From Methanomassiliicoccales archaeon (GTDB lineage: Archaea; Thermoplasmatota; Thermoplasmata; Methanomassiliicoccales; JACIVX01): DNA of 13,973 nt. The translations under genes and the position numbers were made by a program. The notes under the pieces are model-generated. The model saw only the letters and a program-made list of their open reading frames with translations, searched no databases and was not told where the DNA came from. The stretch covers positions 1 through 13,973 of the forward strand of contig JANHAK010000013.1 of assembly GCA_024464195.1 (NCBI GenBank), given 5' to 3'. Positions 1 to 6,735 of the stretch are shown piece after piece (the stretch's first letter is position 1; each line of letters starts with the position of its first letter).

Positions 1-1013
1 AGTTCAAGCAAAGGGGCAAGCGATGTGTCATCCAGGTCGGCTATATTAACGGAAAAGGCTTTCTTATAGAGACGACGATATTGAAGTAACGTCATAATTT
101 TTCTAGATTCTGCACCAGCTTTGAGTAATTTTGCGGCAAAGCTGCAATCCGTGTCGATCTGAATATCTTCAAAGATATTTCCCGCTGCACATTCAGCGGC
201 TTTGCAAAGCATCATTTCGGCGATCCGGACAGTTTTGTGAAAATAAACAGACGTATACATTAGCGCTCTCGCGACAAGCAATCCTTCAACCGCTACGATC
301 CCGCCCTTGTCGACAACAAGATCGCCGTGAAAGATGCCGATCGTCTGCAATAGCCGATCGAGGTCGATAGTCCCATGAGCGACACCAGTGTAATGCGCAT
401 CTCTCAAGAGGTAATCCATCTGATCTGCATCGATGGGACCGTGGATCATCTGTTTTAAATAATTTTTCCCCCCAAAGAAGGTCTGACCATCTTCAATCTC
501 CAATTGAGTTTGATCTGGCGACGACGGGCCGGATGCCGTGATCAGATCGATAACGATTTCTGGCGAGATACCCGATTTGTCAAGCAAGTCCGTGATTGTA
601 TTGGATATTCCAAATAGTTTTGAAGTTCGATTAGAAAGAGTCGAAATCTCGCCAAGAATGATCGCTTTAGCGAAGTCAACGTGTGTAAGGCCAATGCGAT
701 CGTTCAAAACGACTTCCAGCGTATGTGAATAAGGGGGGTGACCAATGTCATGCAAAAGTGCCGCAGCCATAACGCTATTTTTTTCATCGTGAGGCAGAGA
801 TAATGCATTCGCCATTTTCTCAGCGATAAAATAAGTGCCAAGAGAATGTTCGAGACGTGTATGATTTGCGCCAGGAAAGACGAGATGCGCAAGTCCGAGC
901 TGGTGAACACCATGGAGACGTTGCATCTCAGGACGCTCGAGGAGTTCAAGAAAAACCCCTTCTAAGCGCACGCTCCCGTGAACGCTATCGTGAACAACCT
1001 TGAATTCTGGCAC
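1..1013 (-). CDS. HD-domain phosphohydrolase (SAMHD1/YdhJ-like), C-terminus beyond window edge
   Basis: Reading the minus strand from a GTG at 1013 gives at least 337 residues, open to the window edge, so the C-terminus is missing. The N-terminus contains HDSVHG (residues 8-13). The metal-binding HD signature follows: HTRLEHSLG at 51-59 supplies the first His, LLHDIGHPPYSHT at 86-98 supplies His88-Asp89, and DADQMDYLLRD at 195-205 supplies the last Asp (Asp197, aligned by eye with SAMHD1 Asp311). The family hydrolyses phosphoester bonds in nucleotides, often dNTPs, in the cytoplasm; the substrate here is unknown. The GTG start is supported by a TATA-like run centred near 1040, about 27 bases upstream, which suggests a leaderless transcript. 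The gene lies 171 bp downstream of sepF on the same strand and probably has its own promoter. HD family assignment is secure; dNTPase activity is inference. Confidence 0.9.
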   Translation of the reverse strand, partial: MPEFKVVHDSVHGSVRLEGVFLELLERPEMQRLHGVHQLGLAHLVFPGANHTRLEHSLGTYFIAEKMANALSLPHDEKNSVMAAALLHDIGHPPYSHTLEVVLNDRIGLTHVDFAKAIILGEISTLSNRTSKLFGISNTITDLLDKSGISPEIVIDLITASGPSSPDQTQLEIEDGQTFFGGKNYLKQMIHGPIDADQMDYLLRDAHYTGVAHGTIDLDRLLQTIGIFHGDLVVDKGGIVAVEGLLVARALMYTSVYFHKTVRIAEMMLCKAAECAAGNIFEDIQIDTDCSFAAKLLKAGAESRKIMTLLQYRRLYKKAFSVNIADLDDTSLAPLLE

Positions 1014-1025
1014 CGAAAAAGCAAT

Positions 1026-1045
1026 CGATAATACAATATATATCG
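1026..1045 (-). promoter_or_regulatory. TATA-type promoter of the HD gene, flanked by a short inverted repeat
   Basis: An ATATATATTG-type box centred near 1040 on the minus strand lies about 27 bases before the GTG at 1013, the usual archaeal TATA-to-start distance for a leaderless message. It is bracketed by CGATA (1026-1030) and TATCG (1041-1045), inverted arms separated by 10 bases. The promoter is read from spacing only. Confidence 0.5.
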
Positions 1046-1184
1046 TTATTGACTGACGATAGCAGTATTCCAGTCCAGCTAATATAAATTAATCGTAACC
1101 TCTTTTGAAGTCGCCTACAACTGCGGAACTAGAGTTTAACAACGAATCAATCGAACCAAAGAGAGAAGTTAGCGGATAGAGTGC

Positions 1185-1565
1185 CTAGGTAAATCCGCCC
1201 TTAATCTTCTGCCTGTCAATTTTAATTCCATTTGGAGCAACGATTATGAAATTCCGACCGATTGCAGCAACATCTCCATTCGTATCTCTTGCAACTGCTT
1301 TCAGCTCACTGGTCATTCTCTTTAGAGTCAAAGAATCGTTGGCAATTGCCGAGTAGTCGATAATCAATATGTTGCCGTTATATACAGGCTGAGTAATCGT
1401 CTGGATATCTTCATATCTGTAAATCTCGGCTATCTTCACCATCCCTTTACCCGAGAGTGGGCTCCCTTCATCGAAACTGAGCTGACCTAGATCAATATAC
1501 TGGTCACTCTCAACCGTTTCAACTTCCTCTTTGCTCTTCCCGAAAGGCCTCTTAATCAGCGGCAT
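1185..1565 (-). CDS. sepF: Cell-division protein SepF, archaeal type
   Basis: This 126-residue protein matches archaeal SepF in length and order of parts. A short basic, amphipathic N-terminus (MPLIKRPFGKSK) would act as membrane anchor. An acidic linker and YIDLG (residues 23-27) follow, then the compact SepF core of about 80 residues: KIAEIYRYEDI (44-54), a strand NILIIDYS (65-72), a helix, and a strand pair ending DVAAIGRNFIIVAPNGIKI. In archaea SepF anchors FtsZ to the membrane at the division site and polymerises; that role is known for the family, not shown here. No ftsZ is in the window. Upstream, AGATTAATAA near 1600 is a plausible TATA element and GGGATG just before the ATG a weak ribosome site. 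The same-strand neighbours are a zinc ribbon upstream and the HD phosphohydrolase downstream. Confidence 0.93.
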   Translation of the reverse strand: MPLIKRPFGKSKEEVETVESDQYIDLGQLSFDEGSPLSGKGMVKIAEIYRYEDIQTITQPVYNGNILIIDYSAIANDSLTLKRMTSELKAVARDTNGDVAAIGRNFIIVAPNGIKIDRQKIKGGFT

Positions 1566-1658
1566 CGCATCCCTTGTTTGTAATTGCCTGTCTCGTTATT
1601 AATCTTTTCTCAAAGCTGAGGCTGGCGCGCAGCGAATCTAGATGCATGCCTAGAATCA

Positions 1659-1672
1659 AAGGAAAAAATAAC
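1659..1672 (-). terminator. T-rich termination signal after the Lys-rich zinc-ribbon gene
   Basis: On the minus strand the transcript leaving the gene at 1744 meets TTATTTTTTCC here, 70-85 bases past the stop codon. T-rich tracts on the coding strand are the usual archaeal terminators. A weak hairpin (GTGAC and GAAGA arms, 1706-1737) lies between the stop and this tract. Confidence 0.4.
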
Positions 1673-1743
1673 CAAAGTCAATAATTGCAATTCTTGTCCT
1701 CCAGAGTGACCACTTGAAGACAATCTTCCGATGTCACATTTCC

Positions 1744-2040
1744 TTAATGACTTTTTTTCTTTTTCTTCATCGATTCCAGGCACTTATAACAATAAAAGTA
1801 CCCCTCAGAATTCTCCCTGATGAGCTCTCCTTGTGAGCTTCTAAAAACTTCTCCGCAATTCTTGCAACGGTAAAGCTCAGGCTTCCTCATCGCCTCTTCT
1901 TCCCGTTTGGTCAATTTCAGAAATTTAAGCTTCTTAGTTTCATCCACCTTCTTTTTGCCTTTTGTCTTTCCTTTCTTCTTCTTTTTCTCATCTTTGTTAA
2001 TGAGTGTTCCCTCCTTGAGATAACGATGGAAAGGAATCAT
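1744..2040 (-). CDS. Small Lys-rich protein with C-terminal zinc ribbon
   Basis: From ATG at 2040 this encodes 98 residues. The first third is strongly basic and low in complexity, with KDEKKKKKGKTKGKKK near residues 16-31, suggesting contact with nucleic acid or ribosomes. The C-terminal half holds a zinc ribbon with two knuckles, CKNC and CYKC, about 23 residues apart, and ends in another Lys run. The frame stays open upstream to 2139, but that extension has no ribosome site and would add a hydrophobic stretch atypical of such proteins. AAAGGA lies 12 bases before the 2040 ATG, and an ATTATTAAAAATG box near 2094 fits a promoter with a short leader, so 2040 is preferred. Function unknown; a role in translation or transcription is only a guess from its composition. 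Confidence 0.75.
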   Translation of the reverse strand: MIPFHRYLKEGTLINKDEKKKKKGKTKGKKKVDETKKLKFLKLTKREEEAMRKPELYRCKNCGEVFRSSQGELIRENSEGYFYCYKCLESMKKKKKSH

Positions 2041-2137
2041 ATTACTACTTTGTCCTTTGAAACCTGATTTTGAAGTTTGATCGAGCTCATTTTTAATAAT
2101 TAGAAATATGCAGAAGCGAATCAATTGATAAATCCTC

Positions 2138-2155
2138 AAAAAAAGTGTTTAAAAA
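2138..2155 (-). terminator. Double T-run after the PUA-domain gene
   Basis: Immediately past the stop of the PUA gene, minus-strand transcription meets TTTTT (2151-2155) and then TTTTTTT (2138-2144). This is a good archaeal-style terminator and separates the PUA transcript from the zinc-ribbon gene downstream. Confidence 0.55.
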
Positions 2156-2163
2156 TCAAGCTG

Positions 2164-2658
2164 TCATTCTTCACTAAATTTCCAGAGTTTATCTCCAACA
2201 AAATGAATCGTCTTAACAGCTTTGCCTGGCTTTCTTTTCAACATCTCTTCAGAAGACATGAGTGCTTTACCAATCGCGATCGGTACCTTATTCCTCACAT
2301 CTCTAACCCAAACAAGATCTCCTTCTCTAATGTTTGGATCAGCTTCTACGATTCCGGGACACATAATATCTGCACCGTTGGAGATGTAAGGGACAGCCCC
2401 CATGTCCACAGTGACAAACATTCGCTGTGGCTTATACTTAAGCAGCCCCTTCAATGTGAGAAATGCCCTCCCCTTGAAAACGATCGCTTCGATTTCCCCG
2501 TTTACGAAAATGACATCGTAATCACCGCTCTCTGCTCGATCAACGGTATCATTGGAAGTAAACGTCTCAATACCCAGTTGCGAGAAAATCTCGCCCGCAA
2601 GCGCGTCGATTTCCTTTTTTCTGAGCCTATGACGCTTTCTAATTCTCAGTTCAGCCAT
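2164..2658 (-). CDS. PUA-domain RNA-binding protein (archaeal MCT-1/Tma20-like)
   Basis: A basic N-terminal region (ELRIRKRHRLRKKEI) leads into an N-terminal pre-PUA domain of about 75 residues. A PUA fold follows, recognisable by FVTVDMGAVPYISNGADIM and then GIVEADPNIREGDLVWVRD and IAIGKALMSSEEM. This order and a length of 164 residues match the archaeal PUA proteins related to eukaryotic MCT-1/Tma20, which work with the small ribosomal subunit in reinitiation and recycling; that role is known for the eukaryotic relatives and inferred here. Two ATGs are possible, 2664 and 2658. The second is chosen because a TATA-like AATTTTTTAT centred near 2686 lies about 27-28 bases upstream, fitting a leaderless start, and because MAEL is a more usual beginning. 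The neighbouring zinc-ribbon gene ends 35 bases upstream of the first ATG on the same strand. Confidence 0.9.
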   Translation of the reverse strand: MAELRIRKRHRLRKKEIDALAGEIFSQLGIETFTSNDTVDRAESGDYDVIFVNGEIEAIVFKGRAFLTLKGLLKYKPQRMFVTVDMGAVPYISNGADIMCPGIVEADPNIREGDLVWVRDVRNKVPIAIGKALMSSEEMLKRKPGKAVKTIHFVGDKLWKFSEE

Positions 2659-2699
2659 AATCATCGATTAATCCGATGCGATAAAAAATTTCCCTCAAA

Positions 2700-3062
2700 T
2701 CAGCGTTTTTTCCCGCCGAAGATTCCAAAAAAGCCTTTCTTTTCTCTTCTAGCCGAGCTCCCAATCGTCGCCCCAGTTATCTTTTTTTCCTCTTCTTTCA
2801 AAATTGTGTTTGCGGTGCTGGATTCGATAGAAGCGGCTGCAGTAGTCGATATCTCTTTCGCAGGTGACTCGAGTGTTGGACTTATCTTGTCGTTTGCCAC
2901 CTCACCCTTCGTTATCTCATGAGCAAGTGCTTCGAGCTCGCCGATCTCGTAACTCTTTAGCTCCGCGCCACACTTCGGGCAGCGCGTCAAATCGACATTC
3001 ACTTTCTCATCGCATACTGGACACTCGATTTCCAGGGATGTATTTTTCATATGAGCTTGCAC
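2700..3062 (-). CDS. Zinc-ribbon protein with N-terminal CPVC/CPKC knuckles
   Basis: A protein of 120 residues from GTG 3062, or 116 from ATG 3050. A compact zinc ribbon opens it: CPVC and CPKC, ten residues between knuckles, the double-knuckle pattern of archaeal zinc-ribbon adaptor proteins. An acidic helix, a long Ser/Thr/Ala-rich and probably disordered region, and a striking basic-aromatic tail (KKGFFGIFGGKKR) follow. A TATA-like ATTATATCC centred near 3089, 27 bases from the GTG, favours a leaderless GTG start. No enzyme signature is visible. The tail could touch membrane or a protein partner, which is speculation. It lies just upstream of the PUA gene and on the same strand as sepF. 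Function unknown. Confidence 0.8.
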   Translation of the reverse strand: MQAHMKNTSLEIECPVCDEKVNVDLTRCPKCGAELKSYEIGELEALAHEITKGEVANDKISPTLESPAKEISTTAAASIESSTANTILKEEEKKITGATIGSSARREKKGFFGIFGGKKR

Positions 3063-3084
3063 GACAATAAAAAACTTAAGTGCA

Positions 3085-3093
3085 GGATATAAT
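3085..3093 (-). promoter_or_regulatory. TATA box for the zinc-ribbon gene at 3062
   Basis: ATTATATCC on the minus strand is centred 27 bases before the GTG at 3062. The spacing suggests transcription begins at or next to the start codon. Confidence 0.45.
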
Positions 3094-3100
3094 GATTGCG

Positions 3101-3119
3101 CTCAGTTTATCATACTGAG
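3101..3119. repeat. Inverted repeat CTCAGT / ACTGAG in the divergent intergenic region
   Basis: Perfect 6-bp arms (3101-3106 and 3114-3119) with a 7-base spacer lie just upstream of the zinc-ribbon promoter, between divergently transcribed genes. It could be an operator; nothing else supports a function. Confidence 0.35.
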
Positions 3120-3298
3120 AAAAACAAACAACTTATAATAATCATTATACTGGTAATAATCTTCGTCACCTATATATGATGGTAGTCGGAAGAAATTATC
3201 ATAATTGAAAGATGCTGTAATGTATGACGAAGTTAAAGTTGCAAACAACTTCCAAATGATGAAAAATGATTTAATGACGAACAGCGATAGCGCCATTA

Positions 3299-4123
3299 AT
3301 GCGATGGGGACTTATAGGAATCAGATTGGTAATTGTTGGCGTTAGTCTTTTAATCGCCGCAATCATTCTTCTCAGTATCATACCTCTGGCCATAGGCGGG
3401 CTGGATGTTCAAACACCAGAAGATGAAGAAGGTACTTGGAGTATTGAAGGAGATGTCCTGACCCTTACAACACCTGTTGAGATCTACAATGGTGGCTTCT
3501 ACAATATCGAAGACTTTACGATCTCCTACAAATTTCTGAACGAGAATGGCGACATTGTTATTCAAGGGCGATCGGAACCGGTCGACATCATTGCTGGTAG
3601 AACAACAACGCTCAATGTTAGCTTCGTTATCGATTTTAACACTATTGACCCTTCCGAGCTAAAGAAAATTGTCTTCGAAAGCGGATCCTACGACTTTGCT
3701 GTGAATATCGAGACTTTCTATATGATGAAACTTCTGAAACTGGGAATCGGATTTAATGAGACGATGGAATGGGAGCCGATGGTCAGTGACTTTGGAATCG
3801 ATGTAAACGCAGTTTATTATGAGATAAACGATTCAAGCTTCACAGTCAATCTTCCATATTACATTTACATATCTGATATGCTCGTGGGAAAGCAGATGAT
3901 GGTTCATTGCACCATTAGCAACTCGACCTCTGTCTTAGGAAGCACAGAGAAAACTATTACCCTCACGCAACCCTTTAATGACATACTTGAGCTTACGCTC
4001 GAAAACGACGCCGCCAATTGGCTCAGAAACAATTCAGAATCACTGACCATTGTATTCACGCTCGAATTTAAGGGCGCAAGCGCTTCCGAAAATTACGAGT
4101 ACCTATGGGTGCCACCGGCTTGA
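3299..4123 (+). CDS. Membrane-anchored extracytoplasmic protein, beta-rich, function unknown
   Basis: A protein of 274 residues with one N-terminal membrane segment (about residues 6-32, ending IIPLAIGGL) and the remainder predicted outside. The exterior part reads as two beta-rich domains. The first (about 45-150) has strands around VLTLTTPVEIYNGGFYNIED and an LEA14-like look: conserved small-domain strands followed by TTLNVSFVIDF. The second (about 155-270) is similar in size with NDSSFTVNLPYYIYI. Several Asn-X-Ser/Thr sequons are compatible with archaeal N-glycosylation. No catalytic motif is visible. A weak ATTTAAT element near 3271 is about 27 bases from the ATG, fitting a leaderless start; no Shine-Dalgarno is seen. 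The next gene begins 14 bases after the stop, so the two are probably co-transcribed and may form one membrane unit. Confidence 0.8.
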   Translation: MRWGLIGIRLVIVGVSLLIAAIILLSIIPLAIGGLDVQTPEDEEGTWSIEGDVLTLTTPVEIYNGGFYNIEDFTISYKFLNENGDIVIQGRSEPVDIIAGRTTTLNVSFVIDFNTIDPSELKKIVFESGSYDFAVNIETFYMMKLLKLGIGFNETMEWEPMVSDFGIDVNAVYYEINDSSFTVNLPYYIYISDMLVGKQMMVHCTISNSTSVLGSTEKTITLTQPFNDILELTLENDAANWLRNNSESLTIVFTLEFKGASASENYEYLWVPPA

Positions 4124-4137
4124 TAGGAGTGGAGAAG

Positions 4138-4722
4138 ATGAGCGATTTCTCTTTCAATAAAGGAAAACCATGGAAGGGCATCTTTGCGTCAATCGGTGCA
4201 GCAGTGAAATATGTGATTGCTCCCATTATAATCATTACAATTATCGGATCATTTGTCAATGAATTCATTGGTGATTATTTAGAGGCGGCAAGAAATGCTG
4301 TATTGATTTTTGGTATTCCACTCATCGTCATCAGCTTCTTCAAGGGGTTTTATCCAAAAGGTTCCCAATCAAGATTGATTTTTGCTGTCATCGCAACGGC
4401 ACTCGCCTCTCTCTGGATATGGTTTGTCTTGCAAGGAGGCGTTTTCGAACTCAGTGTGGAACAGGTCTCTCTAACTGTCAATTACTCGCTGCTGGTTCTT
4501 TTGTTTATTTTTGTTGTCGTGCTTAACGGCGTCTTTTACGTCGGCGAATATTTCTCCTATCGAAAGGAGTATCTATCTGGCGAATCAATCAAGAAGGGAA
4601 AAGAGGAAAAAATCGTTAATGAAGGAAAGGGGATAACGGAAAAATCCCAGTCTACATCAGAACCGTCAAGTCCCGACGCTAGCACTGATGTGAAAGCAAC
4701 AGAGGAAAAGGGAAAGAAGTGA
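4138..4722 (+). CDS. Four-helix integral membrane protein with charged cytoplasmic tail
   Basis: From ATG 4138 this gives 194 residues. Four hydrophobic segments are visible: around YVIAPIIIITIIGSFV, NAVLIFGIPLIVISFF, LIFAVIATALASLWIWFVL, and YSLLVLLFIFVVVLNGVFYV. A tail of about 50 residues follows that is rich in Lys, Glu and Ser and ends KATEEKGKK. The frame is open back to 4105, but a strong GGAGTGGAG ribosome site at 4126-4134 sits only a few bases before 4138, so the shorter form is chosen. It begins 14 bases after the stop of the anchored protein, implying an operon. I recognise no family. With the upstream exterior protein it could form a small envelope complex; that is inference. Confidence 0.78.
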   Translation: MSDFSFNKGKPWKGIFASIGAAVKYVIAPIIIITIIGSFVNEFIGDYLEAARNAVLIFGIPLIVISFFKGFYPKGSQSRLIFAVIATALASLWIWFVLQGGVFELSVEQVSLTVNYSLLVLLFIFVVVLNGVFYVGEYFSYRKEYLSGESIKKGKEEKIVNEGKGITEKSQSTSEPSSPDASTDVKATEEKGKK

Positions 4723-4808
4723 AATCGCAGAGAAAGAAAGCAGATTATACATCCTCATAAAACATATAACTCATTTATAACGATGAAAAAAATCCTCCTT
4801 CGCATATC

Positions 4809-4830
4809 GAATTTAATTCTTATTAAATTC
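4809..4830. repeat. Perfect hairpin, 9-bp arms GAATTTAAT with TCTT loop
   Basis: GAATTTAAT (4809-4817) is followed by TCTT and the exact complement ATTAAATTC (4822-4830). It lies about 87 bases past the stop of the membrane operon. No T-run follows on the plus strand, so it is not a classical terminator; a 3'-end or processing structure, or a protein site, is possible. Confidence 0.45.
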
Positions 4831-5042
4831 TCATCGTCATCACGAGATCTCTTGGTATGTTGCATCGCAAGAATTTTTGCCTACCCCTTTCGCTATAACG
4901 GAAATGTGGCTATTCTTTGATACTTGCGGATCGATCTGGCTAGATTTTCAATGATTCTATGAGTCCATATTTTATACGAATGATTTTTAGAAGAGTCTAA
5001 ATTCATATGAAAATAAGAAAATGTAGGTAATTGAAATGTGAT

Positions 5043-5059
5043 CCAAACCCTCCGTTTGG
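5043..5059. repeat. Inverted repeat CCAAAC-CCTCC-GTTTGG upstream of promoter boxes
   Basis: Perfect 6-bp arms with a 5-base CCTCC spacer lie just upstream of CTATAAAG and about 90 bases before the 5148 start. Their place upstream of the TATA-like boxes suits a transcription-factor site better than an RNA element. Confidence 0.4.
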
Positions 5060-5100
5060 CACGCTCTATAAAGTTAATTATATTGCGAGGGAGAGAGAAT

Positions 5101-5141
5101 CGATAAATACAAAATAGTCGCTACGCGCCGAGAAGCGAGGT
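5101..5141 (+). promoter_or_regulatory. Promoter and ribosome-binding site of the four-cysteine protein gene
   Basis: CGATAAATAC (5101-5110) is a TATA candidate that would start transcription near 5132. GCGAGGT at 5135-5141 is the ribosome site, 6 bases before ATG 5148. An alternative box, AATTATATTG near 5080, would give a leader of about 40 bases. Confidence 0.4.
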
Positions 5142-5147
5142 AATTCG

Positions 5148-5873
5148 ATGAGTATCAGTATTGCAATTTGTGAACTCGATAGTGATGAAGCCTTGTGCAA
5201 GAAAGCGAAAAACTCGATTATCAAGGTCTATCTCAATTCTGTGAAAGGTCTGGAGGAATATGCTGAGTATGACGATGTGGTAACACTCGAAGACGCAAAG
5301 AGAATTTTTGAAAAGGACTGGGAAAATTTTCTGAGGAGAAACAGAATCAATAATGATGTGGACGAGGTCTACATCTCGAAAGTGAAGAATGAAGCAGATG
5401 TTAAGAGACTTGCTACCGTCGCTTTCAAGAAATATACTGGATGGATAAATCTTGGAAGAGTTCCTGAGGATCTCAAGAAAAACATTCTGTCTGAGGCTGC
5501 CCCTGAAAACAGATTGACCGAGTGGGATATGCTTGGGTTTGATGAGCTTAACGAAACGTGCGGACGATGTCCGCTTTCATGGGACAGTGGACGCGGGTGC
5601 ATCGGAACGTTTGGTCCTGACAATAGCATGCTTCCTGACATCGCACGCAAGTACGGATGCCAAATTATTGCTAGTATTCCAGATTTTGTCAAAGAGGGTA
5701 AGAAATTAAAAAAAGAGGAGATCGAACATCTGATCATGGAAATTTCAGTCTTGAAGGAGAAGCTTCCAAAAGAAGGAAAGATGGCTGTCCGCCGATATGG
5801 GGGAGTACTCGAGAGACTTGAGGCTGCTTCAAGAACGAGCCTAAAGTACAACACACGCCTCTACTTTGTCTGA
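5148..5873 (+). CDS. Uncharacterised protein with conserved-looking four-cysteine pattern
   Basis: A 241-residue soluble protein that I do not recognise. The N-terminal 120 residues look mainly helical and charged (for example KKAKNSIIKVYLNSVKGLEE). The centre holds CGRCPLSWDSGRGCIGTFGP, with Cys138, Cys141 and Cys151 and a further Cys171 in YGCQ. The C-x2-C-x9-C-x19-C spacing could bind an Fe-S cluster or zinc. The C-terminus is a lysine-rich helical region followed by AVRRYGGVLERLEAASR. There is no signal peptide or membrane segment. The ATG is supported by GAGGT shortly upstream. It runs convergently toward the E1-like gene, whose stop is 36 bases from its own. A link to the nearby metal-pterin oxidoreductase cluster is possible but is only a neighbourhood inference. 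Confidence 0.82.
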   Translation: MSISIAICELDSDEALCKKAKNSIIKVYLNSVKGLEEYAEYDDVVTLEDAKRIFEKDWENFLRRNRINNDVDEVYISKVKNEADVKRLATVAFKKYTGWINLGRVPEDLKKNILSEAAPENRLTEWDMLGFDELNETCGRCPLSWDSGRGCIGTFGPDNSMLPDIARKYGCQIIASIPDFVKEGKKLKKEEIEHLIMEISVLKEKLPKEGKMAVRRYGGVLERLEAASRTSLKYNTRLYFV

Positions 5874-5909
5874 CGTAAATTCATTTGAGAAAGTCCACTG
5901 ATAGATCTA

Positions 5910-6662
5910 TCACAGATGACCGCAGACAGTGCACGAACTCGCACGGCAAACTTCGATTGTTTCCCAGAAGTGATACAAGAGATCACCAATCAAGAGTTTT
6001 GATTTAAGTGGATTTCCCAACCCCGTCAGCATTTTAATCACCTCAGCTGCCTCGAGAATTCCAAATGCCCCAGCGGTCACGCCGATGATCGGAAAAGTCG
6101 ATTTTTTAGGGGGTGGTATTGGAAAGAGACATCGAAGGCATGGTGTTTCTCCTGGCACAATCGTCGTCATCTGACCATGAAATCCCTCAACGGCTGCATG
6201 AACAAATGGGATTCTGTTCTTAATGCAGAAATCATTAAGCATATAACGAGGCGTGAAATCGTCGAGGCAATCAACAACAATGTCAACGCCCGCGAAGACT
6301 TTCTCAATATTTTCATTCGTCACTTTGACTTTTTTCGGGATAATTTCTATATCCGAATTGATTTTTTTCATTTTCCAAGCTGCGGATTCGACTTTTGAAA
6401 TCCCTTTTTCCACATCTTCTTCCCAGTGAAGAATCTGTCGGTTGAGATTTGAGATCTCTGGCGATTGATAATCAACAATAACGAGCTTACCGACGCCTGC
6501 AACTGCAAGATATATAGAAACGGGAGAGCCGAGACCTCCCTGCCCCATGATCCCAACTGTCGCATTTGCGAGTTTTCTCTGGCCATTCTCGCCAAATCCC
6601 TCGATCATTATCTGTCTTGAGTACCTCTCAAGCTCACGATCCGAGAATTTACCATTTTTCAA
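5910..6662 (-). CDS. MoeB/ThiF-type E1-like adenylyltransferase
   Basis: From TTG 6662 this gives 250 residues. RELERYSRQIMIEGFGENGQ opens it, followed by the nucleotide loop GQGGLG (40-45), Asp64, and NLNRQ (72-76). Two zinc pairs are present, Cys175/Cys178 and Cys244/Cys247. The family adenylates the C-terminal Gly-Gly of MoaD or ThiS so that sulfur can be loaded; the Gly-Gly MoaD at 7305-7583 is the obvious partner. In the loop where ThiF carries its extra active-site cysteine, this protein has none, which favours a MoeB-like mechanism. The usual TDNF is LDDF here. TTG 6662 is chosen because AAGGAGGT (6670-6677) lies 7 bases upstream and the product then starts like its relatives; a TTG at 6725 lacks a ribosome site. 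It follows the AOR-MoaD set on the same strand after 341 bp. Confidence 0.9.
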   Translation of the reverse strand: MKNGKFSDRELERYSRQIMIEGFGENGQRKLANATVGIMGQGGLGSPVSIYLAVAGVGKLVIVDYQSPEISNLNRQILHWEEDVEKGISKVESAAWKMKKINSDIEIIPKKVKVTNENIEKVFAGVDIVVDCLDDFTPRYMLNDFCIKNRIPFVHAAVEGFHGQMTTIVPGETPCLRCLFPIPPPKKSTFPIIGVTAGAFGILEAAEVIKMLTGLGNPLKSKLLIGDLLYHFWETIEVCRASSCTVCGHL

Positions 6663-6735
6663 TTCGATAACCTCCTTGCAGATGTGCTTTGCGATCAACG
6701 AACATTTTACAATCAACGCCACCAATATGTTTCAT
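6649..6735 (-). CDS. Possible 28-residue upstream ORF overlapping the E1 gene start
   Basis: ATG 6735 opens a 28-residue frame (begins MKHIGGVDCKMF, ends GGYRIEKW) that stops at 6649, 14 bases inside the E1 gene. The AAGGAGGT of the E1 gene lies within this frame. Such overlap could couple translation or act as a leader peptide. No ribosome site precedes it, and it may be chance. Confidence 0.25.
   Translation of the reverse strand: MKHIGGVDCKMFVDRKAHLQGGYRIEKW

Larger units (their letters stand above)
4723..5147. other. Intergenic region of 425 bp, AT-rich, no gene seen
   Basis: I find no convincing ORF, tRNA or structured RNA here. It holds two perfect inverted repeats (4809-4830 and 5043-5059), promoter-like boxes CTATAAAG near 5066-5073, AATTATATTG near 5075-5084 and CGATAAATAC near 5101-5110, and the ribosome site of the following gene. 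Confidence 0.6.

Noticed and set aside
1637..1655. TCTAGATGCATGCCTAGA near-palindrome
   Set aside because: The symmetry is imperfect and it has no link to a promoter or gene end beyond chance.
2041..2139. N-terminal extension of the Lys-rich zinc-ribbon protein
   Set aside because: It overlaps the likely promoter box and T-run, has no ribosome site and adds an unlikely hydrophobic segment.
2125..2922. 265-residue plus-strand frame
   Set aside because: It lies antisense to the PUA and zinc-ribbon genes, both of which have clear domain motifs; its own product shows no family pattern.
5369..5854. 161-residue minus-strand frame
   Set aside because: It is the antisense of the four-cysteine protein, with low-complexity Ser/Phe-rich content and no ribosome site.
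6663..6725. Longer E1 start at TTG 6725
   Set aside because: There is no Shine-Dalgarno there, while AAGGAGGT fits TTG 6662 exactly and the shorter product begins like its relatives.
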